Source: Nostoc sp. 'Peltigera membranacea cyanobiont' 210A
GTDB lineage: Bacteria; Cyanobacteriota; Cyanobacteriia; Cyanobacteriales; Nostocaceae
Length of the DNA stretch: 64,000 bases
Assembly (NCBI RefSeq): GCF_002246015.1
Contig: NZ_NOLJ01000001.1
Span: forward strand, 282,096-346,095
Direction of reading: 5' to 3'
Below are positions 8,138 to 16,936 of the stretch, piece by piece. Position numbers and translations under genes: made by a program. Each line of letters begins with the position of its first letter. Within the stretch, counting starts at the first letter, position 1. The notes beneath the pieces were generated by a model that searched no databases, was not told the origin of the DNA, and was given only the letters and a program-made list of their open reading frames with translations.

Positions 8138-8375
8138 TAGGGGCGCAAGGCCTTACACATAGGTGTCAACTTAACGCTAAACCCGCTTGGTGAGAACGTT
8201 TTGCCCTCACCCCCAGCCCCTCTCCCATCCGTGAGAGGGGAGCTAGACATTCAATTCCCCTTCTCCTTTGGGAGAAGGGGTTAGGGGATGAGGGCGTGAG
8301 GGATTTGCAAAACGCCTGTCCGATATAGTTTTTGGCTTAAGTTGACACCAATGGGCCTTGCGCTCCTACGACAGG
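8138..8375. mobile_element. MITE-like inverted-repeat element (GGTGTCAACTTAA ends)
   Basis: GGTGTCAACTTAA (8162-8174) pairs with TTAAGTTGACACC (8337-8349). Outside these, GTAGGGGCGCAAGGCC on the left matches the complement of GGGCCTTGCGCTCCTAC on the right, so the palindrome extends to about 8138-8375. The interior holds CCCCTCTCC/GGAGAAGGGG hairpins and no credible gene. The rest of the gap to aspS at 8641 shows nothing I recognise. Confidence 0.6.
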
Positions 8376-8640
8376 TGTGATTCTAATACTGCTCGGTTAA
8401 AGGGAAAAAGGAGTGGAAGGCTAGATATATAAGGCTTTTCTCCTTTAAAATGAGTCCCTTTCCCCCAAAACCCGACAAGTATTGGGTGTGGTTCAAATAC
8501 ATGAAAACTGCTGTATATATAGTGTGAGATTATTTGATTTTTTCTTTCACCAGAACTACTACAATTACTATTGATGCTAGATAATGGGAAGGCTTTGACA
8601 TTTTCTTGCCAATCTAGCCCGGAAACAATAACTAAGACTT

Positions 8641-10428
8641 ATGCGAACTCACTATTGCGGCGAACTCCGAAAAGAACATATTGGAGAAACTGTTACCTTT
8701 TACGGATGGGTAGACCGTCGCCGCGATCATGGTGGTGTGATATTTTTAGATTTACGCGATCGCTCTGGAATTGTCCAAATCGTCAGCGATCCGCAACGCA
8801 CCCCAGATTCTTACGAATATGCGAATGCCCTACGAAATGAATATGTTGTCAAAATCACTGGTAGGGTAACACAACGTCCCGAAGAATCGTTGAATACCCG
8901 CATCCCCACAGGCGAGGTAGAAATCTACGCCGATAAAATTGAACTACTCAATGCTGTTCGCAAACAGTTACCTTTCCAAGTTTCTGTAGCTGACACCGAG
9001 ACAGTACGAGAAGACTTACGGCTGAAATATCGTTATTTGGATTTGCGACGCGAACGTATGGCGCAAAATTTGCAACTGCGTCATCAAATTGTCAAAGCCA
9101 TGCGTCGTTATTTAGAAGATTTGGAAGGTTTTATCGAAGTCGAAACCCCAATTCTTACCCGTTCTACCCCCGAAGGAGCGCGGGATTACGTTCTACCCAG
9201 TCGCGTCAATCCTGGTGAGTGGTATGCTTTGCCGCAATCACCCCAGCTATTTAAACAATTGCTGATGGTATCCGGCTTAGATAGATATTATCAGATTGCC
9301 CGTTGCTTTCGTGACGAAGACTTACGCGCCGACAGACAACCAGAATTCACCCAGTTGGACATGGAAATGAGCTTCATGTCCCAAGAAGAAATTATCGAAC
9401 TAAATGAGAATTTAGTTTGCCATATCTACAAAACAGTTAAAGGGATTGAGTTACAGCGTCCTTTCCCCCGTCTTACTTATGCTGAGGGGATGGAACGCTA
9501 CGGTAGTGATAAACCAGATACACGCTATGGTTTGGAATTAGTTGATGTCTCAGATATCGTCAAAGACTCTGGTTTCAAAGTCTTTCGGGACACTGTTACC
9601 AATGGTGGTATCGTCAAAATCCTCCCCATTCCCAACGGTAACGATGTAATTTCTAATGTCCGCATTAAACCAGGTGGCGATTTATTTAAAGAAGCCAGCG
9701 AAGCCGGTGCTAAAGGTTTAGCTTATATCCGCGTCAGAGATGATGGCGAAATTGACACCATTGGGGCGATTAAAGACAACTTAAGCGAAGAACAAAAACA
9801 AGAAATTTTGCGCCGTACAGGTGCAAAAGCTGGACATTTGCTGTTGTTTGGGGCAGGGGAAGCTGCTACAGTTAATAAAACTTTAGATAGATTACGACAA
9901 GCGATCGCTAGAGAATTTGACTTAATCGATCCCGAAAAAATCAACTTGCTGTGGATCACAGATTTCCCGATGTTCGAGTGGAATGCTGACGAAAAGCGCC
10001 TAGAAGCATTACACCACCCGTTCACAGCACCGCATCCTGATGATTTGAGCGACTTAAAGACTGCACGCGCCCAAGCTTACGACTTAATACTCAACGGGGT
10101 AGAAGTTGGCGGCGGAAGTCTGCGGATTTATCAGCGAGAAATTCAACAGCAAGTGTTTGAAGCGATTGGGTTATCTCCTGAAGAAGCACAAAGTAAATTT
10201 GGCTTTCTTTTAGAAGCATTTGAATATGGTACACCGCCGCATGGTGGCATCGCCTACGGTTTAGATCGTTTGGTAATGTTGCTAGCTGGAGAAGAATCGA
10301 TTCGGGATGTCATTGCTTTTCCAAAGACACAACAAGCACGTTGTTTGTTAACAGATGCGCCTTCGAGTGTAGATGCTAAACAGTTGAAAGAATTACACGT
10401 TGCTTCGACTTATAAACCAAAGTCTTAA
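8641..10428 (+). CDS. aspS: Aspartyl-tRNA synthetase
   Basis: 595 residues, the usual bacterial length. It charges tRNA-Asp with aspartate in the cytosol. The N-terminal OB-fold anticodon-binding domain (1-110) begins [32 protein letters not shown]. Class II motif 2 is seen in [23 protein letters not shown]. The bacterial GAD insert domain lies at about 290-420. Motif 3 appears near the C-terminus as [27 protein letters not shown]. It is a single gene, with a roughly 520-bp gap holding a repeat element before it. Confidence 0.97.
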   Translation: MRTHYCGELRKEHIGETVTFYGWVDRRRDHGGVIFLDLRDRSGIVQIVSDPQRTPDSYEYANALRNEYVVKITGRVTQRPEESLNTRIPTGEVEIYADKIELLNAVRKQLPFQVSVADTETVREDLRLKYRYLDLRRERMAQNLQLRHQIVKAMRRYLEDLEGFIEVETPILTRSTPEGARDYVLPSRVNPGEWYALPQSPQLFKQLLMVSGLDRYYQIARCFRDEDLRADRQPEFTQLDMEMSFMSQEEIIELNENLVCHIYKTVKGIELQRPFPRLTYAEGMERYGSDKPDTRYGLELVDVSDIVKDSGFKVFRDTVTNGGIVKILPIPNGNDVISNVRIKPGGDLFKEASEAGAKGLAYIRVRDDGEIDTIGAIKDNLSEEQKQEILRRTGAKAGHLLLFGAGEAATVNKTLDRLRQAIAREFDLIDPEKINLLWITDFPMFEWNADEKRLEALHHPFTAPHPDDLSDLKTARAQAYDLILNGVEVGGGSLRIYQREIQQQVFEAIGLSPEEAQSKFGFLLEAFEYGTPPHGGIAYGLDRLVMLLAGEESIRDVIAFPKTQQARCLLTDAPSSVDAKQLKELHVASTYKPKS

Positions 10429-10439
10429 CTCGACTTTAT

Positions 10440-10661
10440 CAAGGAAGGCAGGAGGCAGAGGGCAGAAGGCAGGAGGAAAACTGCCCGACGCTCACAGACT
10501 CGCTTGCCGCCGGCGCTATCAGCAAGAACTGCTGCGACCAAATGGGTCTTGGGTTTAAGACCCCCACTGAATAAGAATTCAGTGGCTTCAATTCAGGAGG
10601 GGTCGAATCCCATAAGTGAATTGCTCTTTCTGCCTCCTGCCTCCTGCCTCCTGCCTCCTTC
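10440..10661. repeat. Tandem repeats and stacked hairpins in the aspS downstream gap
   Basis: Short GGCAGAGG/GGCAGGAG-like repeats at the start and four CTGCCTC units at 10630-10660 frame a structured core. The core has GGGTCTT (10544-10550) pairing with AAGACCC (10557-10563), then CCACTGAAT (10564-10572) pairing with ATTCAGTGG (10577-10585). No gene is seen; it could fold as RNA or act as a terminator for aspS. Confidence 0.6.
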
Positions 10662-10751
10662 AAAACTGCTGATGGGAAGACAACATCATATTAGAGGGGA
10701 CTGAAAGAGAAGAACCAACCAAAAATAGCGATCGCTTCCAAGCATCTCAAA

Positions 10752-11045
10752 CTACTCAACCTGAAGCTTCTCAACCAAAACTTTCTGCCCACGGTGGAAA
10801 TGAGAACAGTCTAACTTAGTCTTTAGCCGGAAGTTCAGCAGGTCATAGCGAGGTTCCCCATCTGGATGACTTGCCCTTGGTGGGATATCGAGTGCTTCGA
10901 TTGGATAACCGCCAATTGTGGAATCTGGAGTCACCCTAAAACTCAAACCCGGTAACTCAAGACGCTTGACTACAATGTTCCGCAAATGACGAGAATGGTG
11001 CATCACAAGCTCAACCTCAACTTCAATATAAATTAGCAACGCCAT
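10752..11045 (-). CDS. Small hypothetical protein
   Basis: About 97 residues if it starts at the ATG at 11045 (MALLIYIEVEVELVMHH); the upstream codon at 11069 would add eight residues with no support. The sequence is soluble, with a beta-rich start and an even mix of charged residues (VRHLRNIVVKRLELPG-like stretch; DIPPRASHPDGEPRYD). No domain is recognised. It lies alone on the minus strand, tail to tail with aspS. The roughly 380-bp gap to its right (to 11425) holds nothing I recognise. Confidence 0.55.
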   Translation of the reverse strand: MALLIYIEVEVELVMHHSRHLRNIVVKRLELPGLSFRVTPDSTIGGYPIEALDIPPRASHPDGEPRYDLLNFRLKTKLDCSHFHRGQKVLVEKLQVE

Positions 11046-11425
11046 TATTGTATTTTTTAGTATTTTCAACAGCTTTTAAAGGCAACAAAGATACAAGTAA
11101 GTACCTGTAACTTTGGTGAGCAACAGGCTGTAATTACTTTTTTATCTTCAGCACCAAACGGAAGCCAATGAGCTATTTATTATCATTTCACTAAAGACTA
11201 TCAACGGCATTGGAAGTGGGGTTGTTGCAGGGTTGAACATTTAAAAAAGCTCAATAAAAACCCTTGCAAAGGTTAAGTGCTTGATGGAACCTATTGTATT
11301 TGATGAAGTTCGGAATGCAAAGAATATTTGCATTTAATCTCATTTATTCATTAGCTCTGAATGCAATTTGCTAGAATTACTATAGTTTTTGTTTCTGAGA
11401 TTTGGAAGAAATCTAGCATTTTATT

Positions 11426-11806
11426 ATGATTATGCGCCTTCCCAAAATTGCTGCGACCTTTCTGGTTGCTAGTCTTAGTATTGGTACACTTTTGAGTATT
11501 GCTGCCCCAGCTTCGGCTCAAGAGATAATAACTTGTTCAAGCCAAAATAATCGAAGGAATACTTGTTCGGTAGATACAAGAGGCAGAGTGAGGCTTGTTA
11601 GGCAATTGTCTAACACCAGTTGTAGAGGGAATTGGGGCTATCGGAGAAATCGTATTTGGGTGAAAAATGGTTGCCGAGCTGAGTTTTCAGTTGGCGATCG
11701 CAGAAACGACAGATATGACAGAGATAATAGAAACGATAGATATGATAGAAACGATAGATATGACAGATATGACAGAGATAATAGAAACGACAGATATGAC
11801 AGATAG
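11426..11806 (+). CDS. Secreted DUF3011-like protein with an RNDRYDRD repeat tail
   Basis: 126 residues with a signal peptide (about 1-31, ending APASAQE). A compact Cys-containing domain follows (about 32-90; ITCSSQNNRRNTC, SNTSCRGNWGY, WVKNGCRAEF). The spacing of its four Cys and the RGRVRLVRQLS element match DUF3011 proteins of bacteria, which are exported and of unknown role. The last 35 residues are tandem Asn-Asp-Arg-Tyr-Asp-Arg units coded by a minisatellite. ATG at 11426 or 11432 could be used; both precede the same signal peptide. Confidence 0.75.
   Translation: MIMRLPKIAATFLVASLSIGTLLSIAAPASAQEIITCSSQNNRRNTCSVDTRGRVRLVRQLSNTSCRGNWGYRRNRIWVKNGCRAEFSVGDRRNDRYDRDNRNDRYDRNDRYDRYDRDNRNDRYDR
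11698..11806 (+). repeat. Coding minisatellite (AACGACAGATATGACAGA units)
   Basis: 12- to 18-bp units run to the stop codon of the DUF3011 gene and encode its charged tail. Confidence 0.8.
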
Positions 11807-12151
11807 GAGACTGGGTGTTGCATTAATATAGTTAAACAGATAGTTAAGCAGAATAGTTAAGCAGAAATTAAGAAACTTACTTCTGAATTCTGAATTCTGA
11901 CTCCTGAATTCTGCTGTATTTTGACTTTTCAAACATCCTCTTGTGATTGACGAATAAAAAAATACTCAACTACTTCTTGTGAGGTGGGCTTCTCGCTATT
12001 AGCGTCAACTTAAGGCAGATACCCTGTCAAGTCTTTTTTGTGTCTCTTGCTAATGCGATCGCTTCTTCTTTTGTAGAGAAGCGATCGCAGTGCTTATTTT
12101 ATAGTCGCAGATAAGATAAGAGAGTAACATGCTCCTCACACACAAGTAGCA
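11807..12151. other. Intergenic region with small repeats
   Basis: It holds CTGAATTCTGAATTCTGACTC-like tandem copies near 11880-11915, a GCGTCAACTTAAGGC remnant near 12003 resembling the end of the 8162 element, and a hairpin GCGATCGCTTC/GAAGCGATCGC at about 12055-12088 made from two HIP1 sites. No gene is seen. Confidence 0.6.
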
Positions 12152-13432
12152 ATGACCTCAACCCTGCGGAAATTTCCCCGTCTCAATGCTCCGACGCTGC
12201 ACCAGTTGCCCAATGGTTTGACAATCATTGCCGAGCAAATGCCAGTTGAAGCCGTAAACCTCAACTTATGGATAAAAGTTGGCTCTGCTGTAGAACCTGA
12301 TGCCATTAACGGCATGGCTCACTTTTTAGAACACATGATTTTTAAAGGAACAGAACGACTCGCTAGCGGCGAATTTGAACGTCGAATTGAAGAACGGGGT
12401 GCTGTTACCAATGCTGCTACTAGCCAAGACTATACTCATTACTATATAACTACTGCCCCCAAAGATTTTGCCGAGCTTGCGCCACTACAAATAGATGTAG
12501 TATCGAATGCGAGTATTCCTGATGATGCCTTTGAACGTGAGCGATTGGTAGTTTTAGAAGAAATTAGGCGTTCAGAAGATAATCCCCAACGGCGTACATA
12601 TCGGCGGGCGATGGAGACAGCCTTCGATCGGCTACCCTATCGCCGTCCGGTATTGGGGCCAGAATCGGTGATTGCCGGACTGAAACCCCAGCAGATGCGG
12701 GATTTTCATGCTAATTGGTATCAACCGCAGTCAATTACTGCTGTAGCTGTAGGCAATTTGCCAGTAGAAGAATTAATTGCAACTGTTGCAGAAGGATTTA
12801 CAAAAACTACTCCCCAGCCCAGTACAGACGGGATTAATCGCGTCTCTCCCCTTAATCCTGAATCACCATTTACAGAAATTGTCCGTCGAGAATTTATCGA
12901 TGAAAGTCTGCAACAAGCAAGGCTAGTGATGGTTTGGCGAGTTCCAGGAATGACTCAGTTAGATCGTACCTATGGATTGGATGTTTTAGCCGGAATTTTG
13001 GGACACGGACGGACATCAAGACTGGTGAGGGATTTACGGGAGGAACGGGGATTAGTTTCTTCGATTTCTGTGAGCAACATGAGCAACGAGCTACAAGGGA
13101 TATTTTATATTTCAGCTAAATGTGCAGTGGAAAATTTAGCAATTGTAGAAGATGCGATCGCTCAACACATTAGCAAACTACAGACAGAATTGATCGCAGA
13201 ATCAGAAATTGCTCGTATACGGCAGCGAGTAGCTAACAGATTTATATTTAGCAACGAAACACCAAGCGATCGCTCTGGGTTGTATGGTTATTATCAGTCT
13301 TTGGTGGGAGATTTGGAACCCGCCTTTAACTACCCAGCGATAATTCAGAGCCAAGACGCAACAGACTTGATGCAAGTAGCCAAAGAGTATCTATCTCCTA
13401 GCTCTTATGGTGTAGTTTTTGTCAAGCCGTAA
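12152..13432 (+). CDS. M16 family zinc peptidase (processing-protease-like)
   Basis: 426 residues, a one-unit M16 protein. The inverted zinc motif HxxEH is present as AHFLEHMIFKGT (about residues 56-60), with the downstream Glu region in LEEIRRSEDNPQRRTYR. The second half has the family's substrate-chamber fold, including RLVRDLREERGLVSSI. It belongs to the class of insulinase or mitochondrial-processing-peptidase relatives. In cyanobacteria these occur as single copies or pairs and degrade or trim small proteins. No signal peptide is evident, so a cytosolic place is likely. Tandem CCCTGCCT repeats follow it. Confidence 0.9.
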   Translation: MTSTLRKFPRLNAPTLHQLPNGLTIIAEQMPVEAVNLNLWIKVGSAVEPDAINGMAHFLEHMIFKGTERLASGEFERRIEERGAVTNAATSQDYTHYYITTAPKDFAELAPLQIDVVSNASIPDDAFERERLVVLEEIRRSEDNPQRRTYRRAMETAFDRLPYRRPVLGPESVIAGLKPQQMRDFHANWYQPQSITAVAVGNLPVEELIATVAEGFTKTTPQPSTDGINRVSPLNPESPFTEIVRREFIDESLQQARLVMVWRVPGMTQLDRTYGLDVLAGILGHGRTSRLVRDLREERGLVSSISVSNMSNELQGIFYISAKCAVENLAIVEDAIAQHISKLQTELIAESEIARIRQRVANRFIFSNETPSDRSGLYGYYQSLVGDLEPAFNYPAIIQSQDATDLMQVAKEYLSPSSYGVVFVKP

Positions 13433-13444
13433 ATTAAAAGTTGG

Positions 13445-13562
13445 AAATAGGGCATGGGGCATTGGGCATTGGTAATTAATCAATAATTAATTATTCTTCC
13501 CCTGCATCCCCTGCCTCCCCTGCCTCCCCTGCCTCCCCTGCTCCCTCATCCCCCACTCCCCA
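13445..13562. repeat. Tandem repeats (GGGCATT, CCCCTGCCT)
   Basis: GGGCATGGGGCATTGGGC is followed by about five CCCCTGCCT units and CCCCACTCCCC, between the M16 gene and the next gene. STRR type. Confidence 0.8.
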
Positions 13563-13570
13563 ATTTAATC

Positions 13571-14434
13571 ATGTGGACTCAAATCGACGCCCATATTAGC
13601 CAGGTGACTGGCGAAAAATTTCAAAGTCAGCAACGGCGATCGGTTGGTGGCGGATGCATCAACCAAGGTTATGCTGTCTCTAATGGTGAGATAACCTATT
13701 TCGTCAAACTTAATCAAGCATCCCAAGTTGCAATGTTTGAAGCTGAGGCGTTGGGTTTAGAGCAAATGATCGCAACAGCTAGTATTCGCATCCCCAAACC
13801 AATTTGCTGGGGTACTGCTGATAATTCTAGCTACATCATCCTGGAATGGTTGGAACTTGGTAGCAGTAACAGCAAGTCATGGGAAGAGATGGGGCGCAAG
13901 TTAGCGGCAATGCATAAAGCTAGCAGCAGTCAAGGTTTTGGCTGGAAAATTAACAATACTATTGGTTCCACGCCGCAAATCAATACTTGGACAGCAGACT
14001 GGACGGAATTTTATATTAAACATCGCCTGGGTTATCAATTTCAGTTGGCAAGGCGACGGGGAGGTAATTTCCCCAAAGAAGACAAGCTATTAGCAGCTAT
14101 CCCTGAACTATTGGCAGATCATCAAGTACAACCATCCTTAGTACATGGCGATTTATGGGGTGGAAATGCTGGGTGTACTGCATGGGGAGAACCAGTGATA
14201 TTTGATCCAGCAACTTATTTTGCGGATAGAGAAGTTGATATCGCCATGACAGAATTATTTGGTGGGTTCCCCGCAGGGTTTTATAAGGGTTACAACGAGG
14301 TGTTTCCGTTAGATGCAGGCTATGAGCAAAGAAAAACGCTTTATAACCTGTATCACATTTTGAATCACTTCAATTTATTTGGGGCTAGTTACGATTCGCA
14401 AGCCAATAGGATGATTGACCAGATTTTACGATAA
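13571..14434 (+). CDS. Fructosamine kinase family protein (protein-ribulosamine 3-kinase-like)
   Basis: 287 residues with the APH/choline-kinase fold. The nucleotide-binding start has RRSVGGGCINQGYAVSNG, the catalytic loop is LVHGDLWGGNAG (HGDxxxxN), and the metal motif is VIFDPATYFADREVDIAM. The order and length match the fructosamine kinase family, which phosphorylates sugar adducts on protein lysines and so repairs glycation damage. The substrate in cyanobacteria is not certain. The next gene, a histidine phosphatase, lies about 130 bp downstream on the same strand. Confidence 0.9.
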   Translation: MWTQIDAHISQVTGEKFQSQQRRSVGGGCINQGYAVSNGEITYFVKLNQASQVAMFEAEALGLEQMIATASIRIPKPICWGTADNSSYIILEWLELGSSNSKSWEEMGRKLAAMHKASSSQGFGWKINNTIGSTPQINTWTADWTEFYIKHRLGYQFQLARRRGGNFPKEDKLLAAIPELLADHQVQPSLVHGDLWGGNAGCTAWGEPVIFDPATYFADREVDIAMTELFGGFPAGFYKGYNEVFPLDAGYEQRKTLYNLYHILNHFNLFGASYDSQANRMIDQILR

Positions 14435-14561
14435 GGGATGCGGATTGTGGTTGATTGGCTTTTTTGGTTGATTACTTTGTCCTGGTGTCACAGACTCGAT
14501 TGCGAGATTGATGGTATTTTATTTTTGCACAAACTCCTTTATCCCAATCGCGATACAAGCT

Positions 14562-15200
14562 ATGACACTTAATTTATATTTACTGCGACATGGAGAAACT
14601 ACCTTTAGTCAAAGTGGTAATTTCTGCGGTGAAACTGATGCGGAGTTGACTTCTGAAGGTATGCAGATGGCATCCGCTTTTGCCGATGTTTATCAACAAT
14701 TGAAGTGGGAAGGTGTTTATGTTAGCTCGATGAAGCGCGCAATTGCAACTGCCAAGCCATTTTGTGATGCTATCGGTATAGATATGCAGTTGCGTGACGG
14801 ACTTAGAGAAGGTAGTTACGGCGAATGGGAAACTAAGAGTAAATCGTTTGCCCAAGAGAATTACGCAGAAAACTATGTAAAATGGGTGACAGAACCCGCT
14901 TGGAATGCACCACTAGGTGGAGAAACTGCGGTAGATATTGCTAACCGTTCTATGCCTGTAATTGCTGAAATTCAAGAAAAACATCCCCAAGGTAATGTTT
15001 TAGTAGTTTCTCATAAAGCTACGATTCGGATTATGCTTTGCAGTTTACTGGGAATTGATTTGGGACGCTATCGCTATCGGGTGAATATTTTGGTCGCGTC
15101 GGTAAGTATGGTTAAATTTGATGTTAATGGCCCTTTGTTAGAAATATTAGGCGATCGCCATCATATACCCGATTGTATTCGCTCTCGTCCGGGAACATAA
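14562..15200 (+). CDS. Histidine phosphatase (phosphoglycerate mutase-like)
   Basis: 212 residues from the ATG at 14562 (MTLNLYLLRHGETTF), where the family always begins; the upstream extension is unlikely. The catalytic RHG motif is at about 8-10, and the second His is in VLVVSHKATIRIML. An Arg/Glu pair (LREGSYGEWE) is also typical. The substrate could be a phospho-sugar, alpha-ribazole-phosphate or another small phosphate ester; the sequence does not decide. It lies just behind the fructosamine-kinase-like gene. Confidence 0.88.
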   Translation: MTLNLYLLRHGETTFSQSGNFCGETDAELTSEGMQMASAFADVYQQLKWEGVYVSSMKRAIATAKPFCDAIGIDMQLRDGLREGSYGEWETKSKSFAQENYAENYVKWVTEPAWNAPLGGETAVDIANRSMPVIAEIQEKHPQGNVLVVSHKATIRIMLCSLLGIDLGRYRYRVNILVASVSMVKFDVNGPLLEILGDRHHIPDCIRSRPGT

Positions 15201-15251
15201 TAGTCTCTTAGGGACTTGCAAAAAATAAATTATCCCAAATTATTTCTAGAT

Positions 15252-15283
15252 TTGTAGGGGCGCAAGGCCTTGTGCCCCTACAA
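15252..15283. repeat. Perfect-armed hairpin (TTGTAGGGGC palindrome)
   Basis: TTGTAGGGGC pairs with GCCCCTACAA, and the inner GCAAGGCCTTGT is also self-complementary. The same GTAGGGGCGCAAGGCC string is at the end of the element at 8138. It could terminate the upstream gene or be a REP unit. Confidence 0.6.
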
Positions 15284-15464
15284 TTGGATATGTTTTTAAC
15301 TAGAAGGCGCTGCTTCGCCCGCCTTAAGAGCGATCGCGTGGGTTGACAAAGCCCTCAGTAAATAGGAGATTAATTTGATCGAGTGTGAGAATTTCTGCCC
15401 TGCCGAACCAATTTATTCTCATAGGTTCTAACCTATATTAGGCAAGATGCCTATCCCACAAGAC

Positions 15465-16328
15465 TTAACTCCTGGTTTCGATATCGTATAAATTGCAGAG
15501 GGTGAGGAGTTTTTGTTTAAGGCGATCGCGCAGACTCTCAGGTGATACAATCACGCAATCTTCCCAATACCGGGATACTTCTCGAATCAGCCAGAAAGGA
15601 TTAGCTACTCGCCGCACCACCTGACGCACATCATTATTCATGTCATCCTCAATATCATCTTCTTTCGGTTGATAGGCTTTAGCTAGCCAACCTCGAAAGT
15701 GTAATTGCACTTTTACATAATCAAGTTCACCCCGCCAATCTCCACTTGTAGGGACAACAGACTTAATTCGCTCAAAGCTTAAGCAACGATTGTGCCAAAG
15801 TTCGCTTAATTCTGGGATATCGTTTTCTACGTCTGCTGTCTCTTCGCACCAAATCATGAGATAGAAGCGTTTCTCAAAGAAGCGCACTTCAGCGTGACGA
15901 ACTTTGTAATCTAATTCCTGACCTTGAGAGTTGAAATAGAGAAGATAGAAAGGCTGTTTTGCTTTACTTAGCTCTTCTATCGTATTTCGCCATTCCTGGA
16001 TAGGTTGACTAAGTTGTTTCATCAGCAATTGACGAAGAGGCGTTTCGAGATTGCCCCGTTCTAGTAAAAGTGCAAGTACAGTTTGCGCTTCTCCTATGTG
16101 ACCTGCATCATTCAAAGCTTTTATAGCCTGCTGTAAGGCATTAATTTGGTTAGAGTCAAGCGTAAAGGGCTTTCCGACCTCTACAGATTGTTGTGCGATC
16201 GCCACTATTAAGCCCGAAATACTCGGTTCTTTGCCCCAAGTGATATTGAGTTGGCGAGCGATCGCTTCTAATTGTTCCTTAGTTCCTGGCGGAATTGACA
16301 GTGTAATCGTTTCTTTTTTTCTCGGCAT
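15465..16328 (-). CDS. WYL-domain transcriptional regulator linked to the type I-D cas locus
   Basis: 287 residues. A basic N-terminus (MPRKKETITLSIPPGTKEQLEAIAR) looks like a ribbon-helix-helix or similar DNA-binding start. A helical middle follows, and from about 115 a WYL-type domain (PFYLLYFNSQGQELDYKVRHAEVRFFEKRFYLMIWCEE) and a WCX-like C-terminus (RYWEDCVIVSPESLRDRL). It is divergent from the cas operon. WYL proteins of this kind sit beside cyanobacterial subtype I-D loci; Sll7009 of Synechocystis 6803 was described as a negative regulator of its I-D system. A similar role here is inferred. Confidence 0.85.
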   Translation of the reverse strand: MPRKKETITLSIPPGTKEQLEAIARQLNITWGKEPSISGLIVAIAQQSVEVGKPFTLDSNQINALQQAIKALNDAGHIGEAQTVLALLLERGNLETPLRQLLMKQLSQPIQEWRNTIEELSKAKQPFYLLYFNSQGQELDYKVRHAEVRFFEKRFYLMIWCEETADVENDIPELSELWHNRCLSFERIKSVVPTSGDWRGELDYVKVQLHFRGWLAKAYQPKEDDIEDDMNNDVRQVVRRVANPFWLIREVSRYWEDCVIVSPESLRDRLKQKLLTLCNLYDIETRS

Positions 16329-16444
16329 CTATAAATTGTAATTATACTATTGACAGAAATGGTATTTATAGCTATTTTATATGTATACCAAGTTAATCAA
16401 TAATTTCAATACCAAAAAACACAATGTTACTCGCTAGGCAGATA

Positions 16445-16473
16445 CGAAAAAAGCCAGAGCTATACCCTGGCTT
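16445..16473 (-). terminator. Minus-strand intrinsic terminator at the end of the mini-CRISPR
   Basis: AAGCCAG (16451-16457) and CTGGCTT (16467-16473) form the stem. Read on the minus strand, the hairpin is followed by TTTTTT. It would end a leftward transcript coming from the degenerate CRISPR repeats just to its right and so insulate the WYL gene. Confidence 0.65.
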
Positions 16474-16570
16474 GCAACCCCTGATAGGGATTTATAAAAT
16501 TGTGTTAACGCCTTGATCACATCTTTTCTACATTTTCAATCCCTGCTAGGGATTAGCGTACAGTTTCAAG
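16471..16570 (-). CRISPR. Degenerate two-repeat mini-CRISPR upstream of the cas operon
   Basis: On the minus strand, AATCCCTAGCAGGGATTGAAAA (split as AATCCCTAGCAGG + GATTGAAAA, 16533-16554) and AAATCCCTATCAGGGGTTGCAAG (split as AAATCCCTATC + AGGGGTTGCAAG, 16471-16493) resemble the 3' part of the array repeat, which ends AATCCCTATTAGGGATTGAAAC (split as AATCCCTATTAGG + GATTGAAAC). The upstream parts are diverged. About 26-30 bp of spacer-like DNA lies between them, beginning TGTAGAAAAGATGTGATC. A terminator follows at once. It could be a relic, or a working guide of the CreR/CreA kind. Confidence 0.6.
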
Positions 16571-16662
16571 GCTTCTTTAGTATACATCTCAAAAATTTCG
16601 GTGAACATTTTTTTGTAGAACTAGATTAACTTTATCATTTTTTTCCTACAGACAAGAATATG

Positions 16663-16675
16663 TTATATTCAGGAG
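16663..16675 (+). promoter_or_regulatory. Predicted -10 and ribosome-binding site of the toxin-antitoxin pair
   Basis: TTATAT/TATATT at 16663-16669 could be a -10; a good -35 is not seen. AGGAG at 16671-16675 lies 9 bases before the ATG at 16685. Confidence 0.45.
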
Positions 16676-16684
16676 AACTAAACC

Positions 16685-16936
16685 ATGAACGAACAAACAT
16701 TACTAGAAAGAATTACATTTAACCCCCAAATCTTTGGCGGTAAACCGATCATTCGAGGTCGTCGCCTAGCTGTTGAACATATTTTAGGAATGTTAGCAGT
16801 AGGAGATACTATTGAAACTTTGCTAGAAGCTTATCCCTGGCTAGAACGGGAAGATGTACAAGCCTGTTTAGTCTATGCACGAAGGTTAGTTGGTCATGAA
16901 CGAGTTGAACCTTTATTGATAGAGTATCCAAGGTGA
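16685..16936 (+). CDS. DUF433 antitoxin-like protein
   Basis: 83 residues. The DUF433 signature is clear: ITFNPQIFGGKPIIRGRRLAVEHILGMLAVGDTIETLLEAYPWLEREDVQACLVYAR. This small helix-turn-helix-like family is the usual partner of DUF5615 PIN-like toxins in cyanobacteria. It starts after a good AGGAG site and overlaps the next gene by 4 bp (GTGA), so the two are translationally coupled. It sits between the mini-CRISPR and cas10d. Confidence 0.88.
   Translation: MNEQTLLERITFNPQIFGGKPIIRGRRLAVEHILGMLAVGDTIETLLEAYPWLEREDVQACLVYARRLVGHERVEPLLIEYPR

Noticed and set aside
10600-10620. tRNA fragment suggested by GGGTCGAATCCC
   Set aside because: No acceptor or anticodon stem can be drawn around it; it fits the hairpin/repeat block better.
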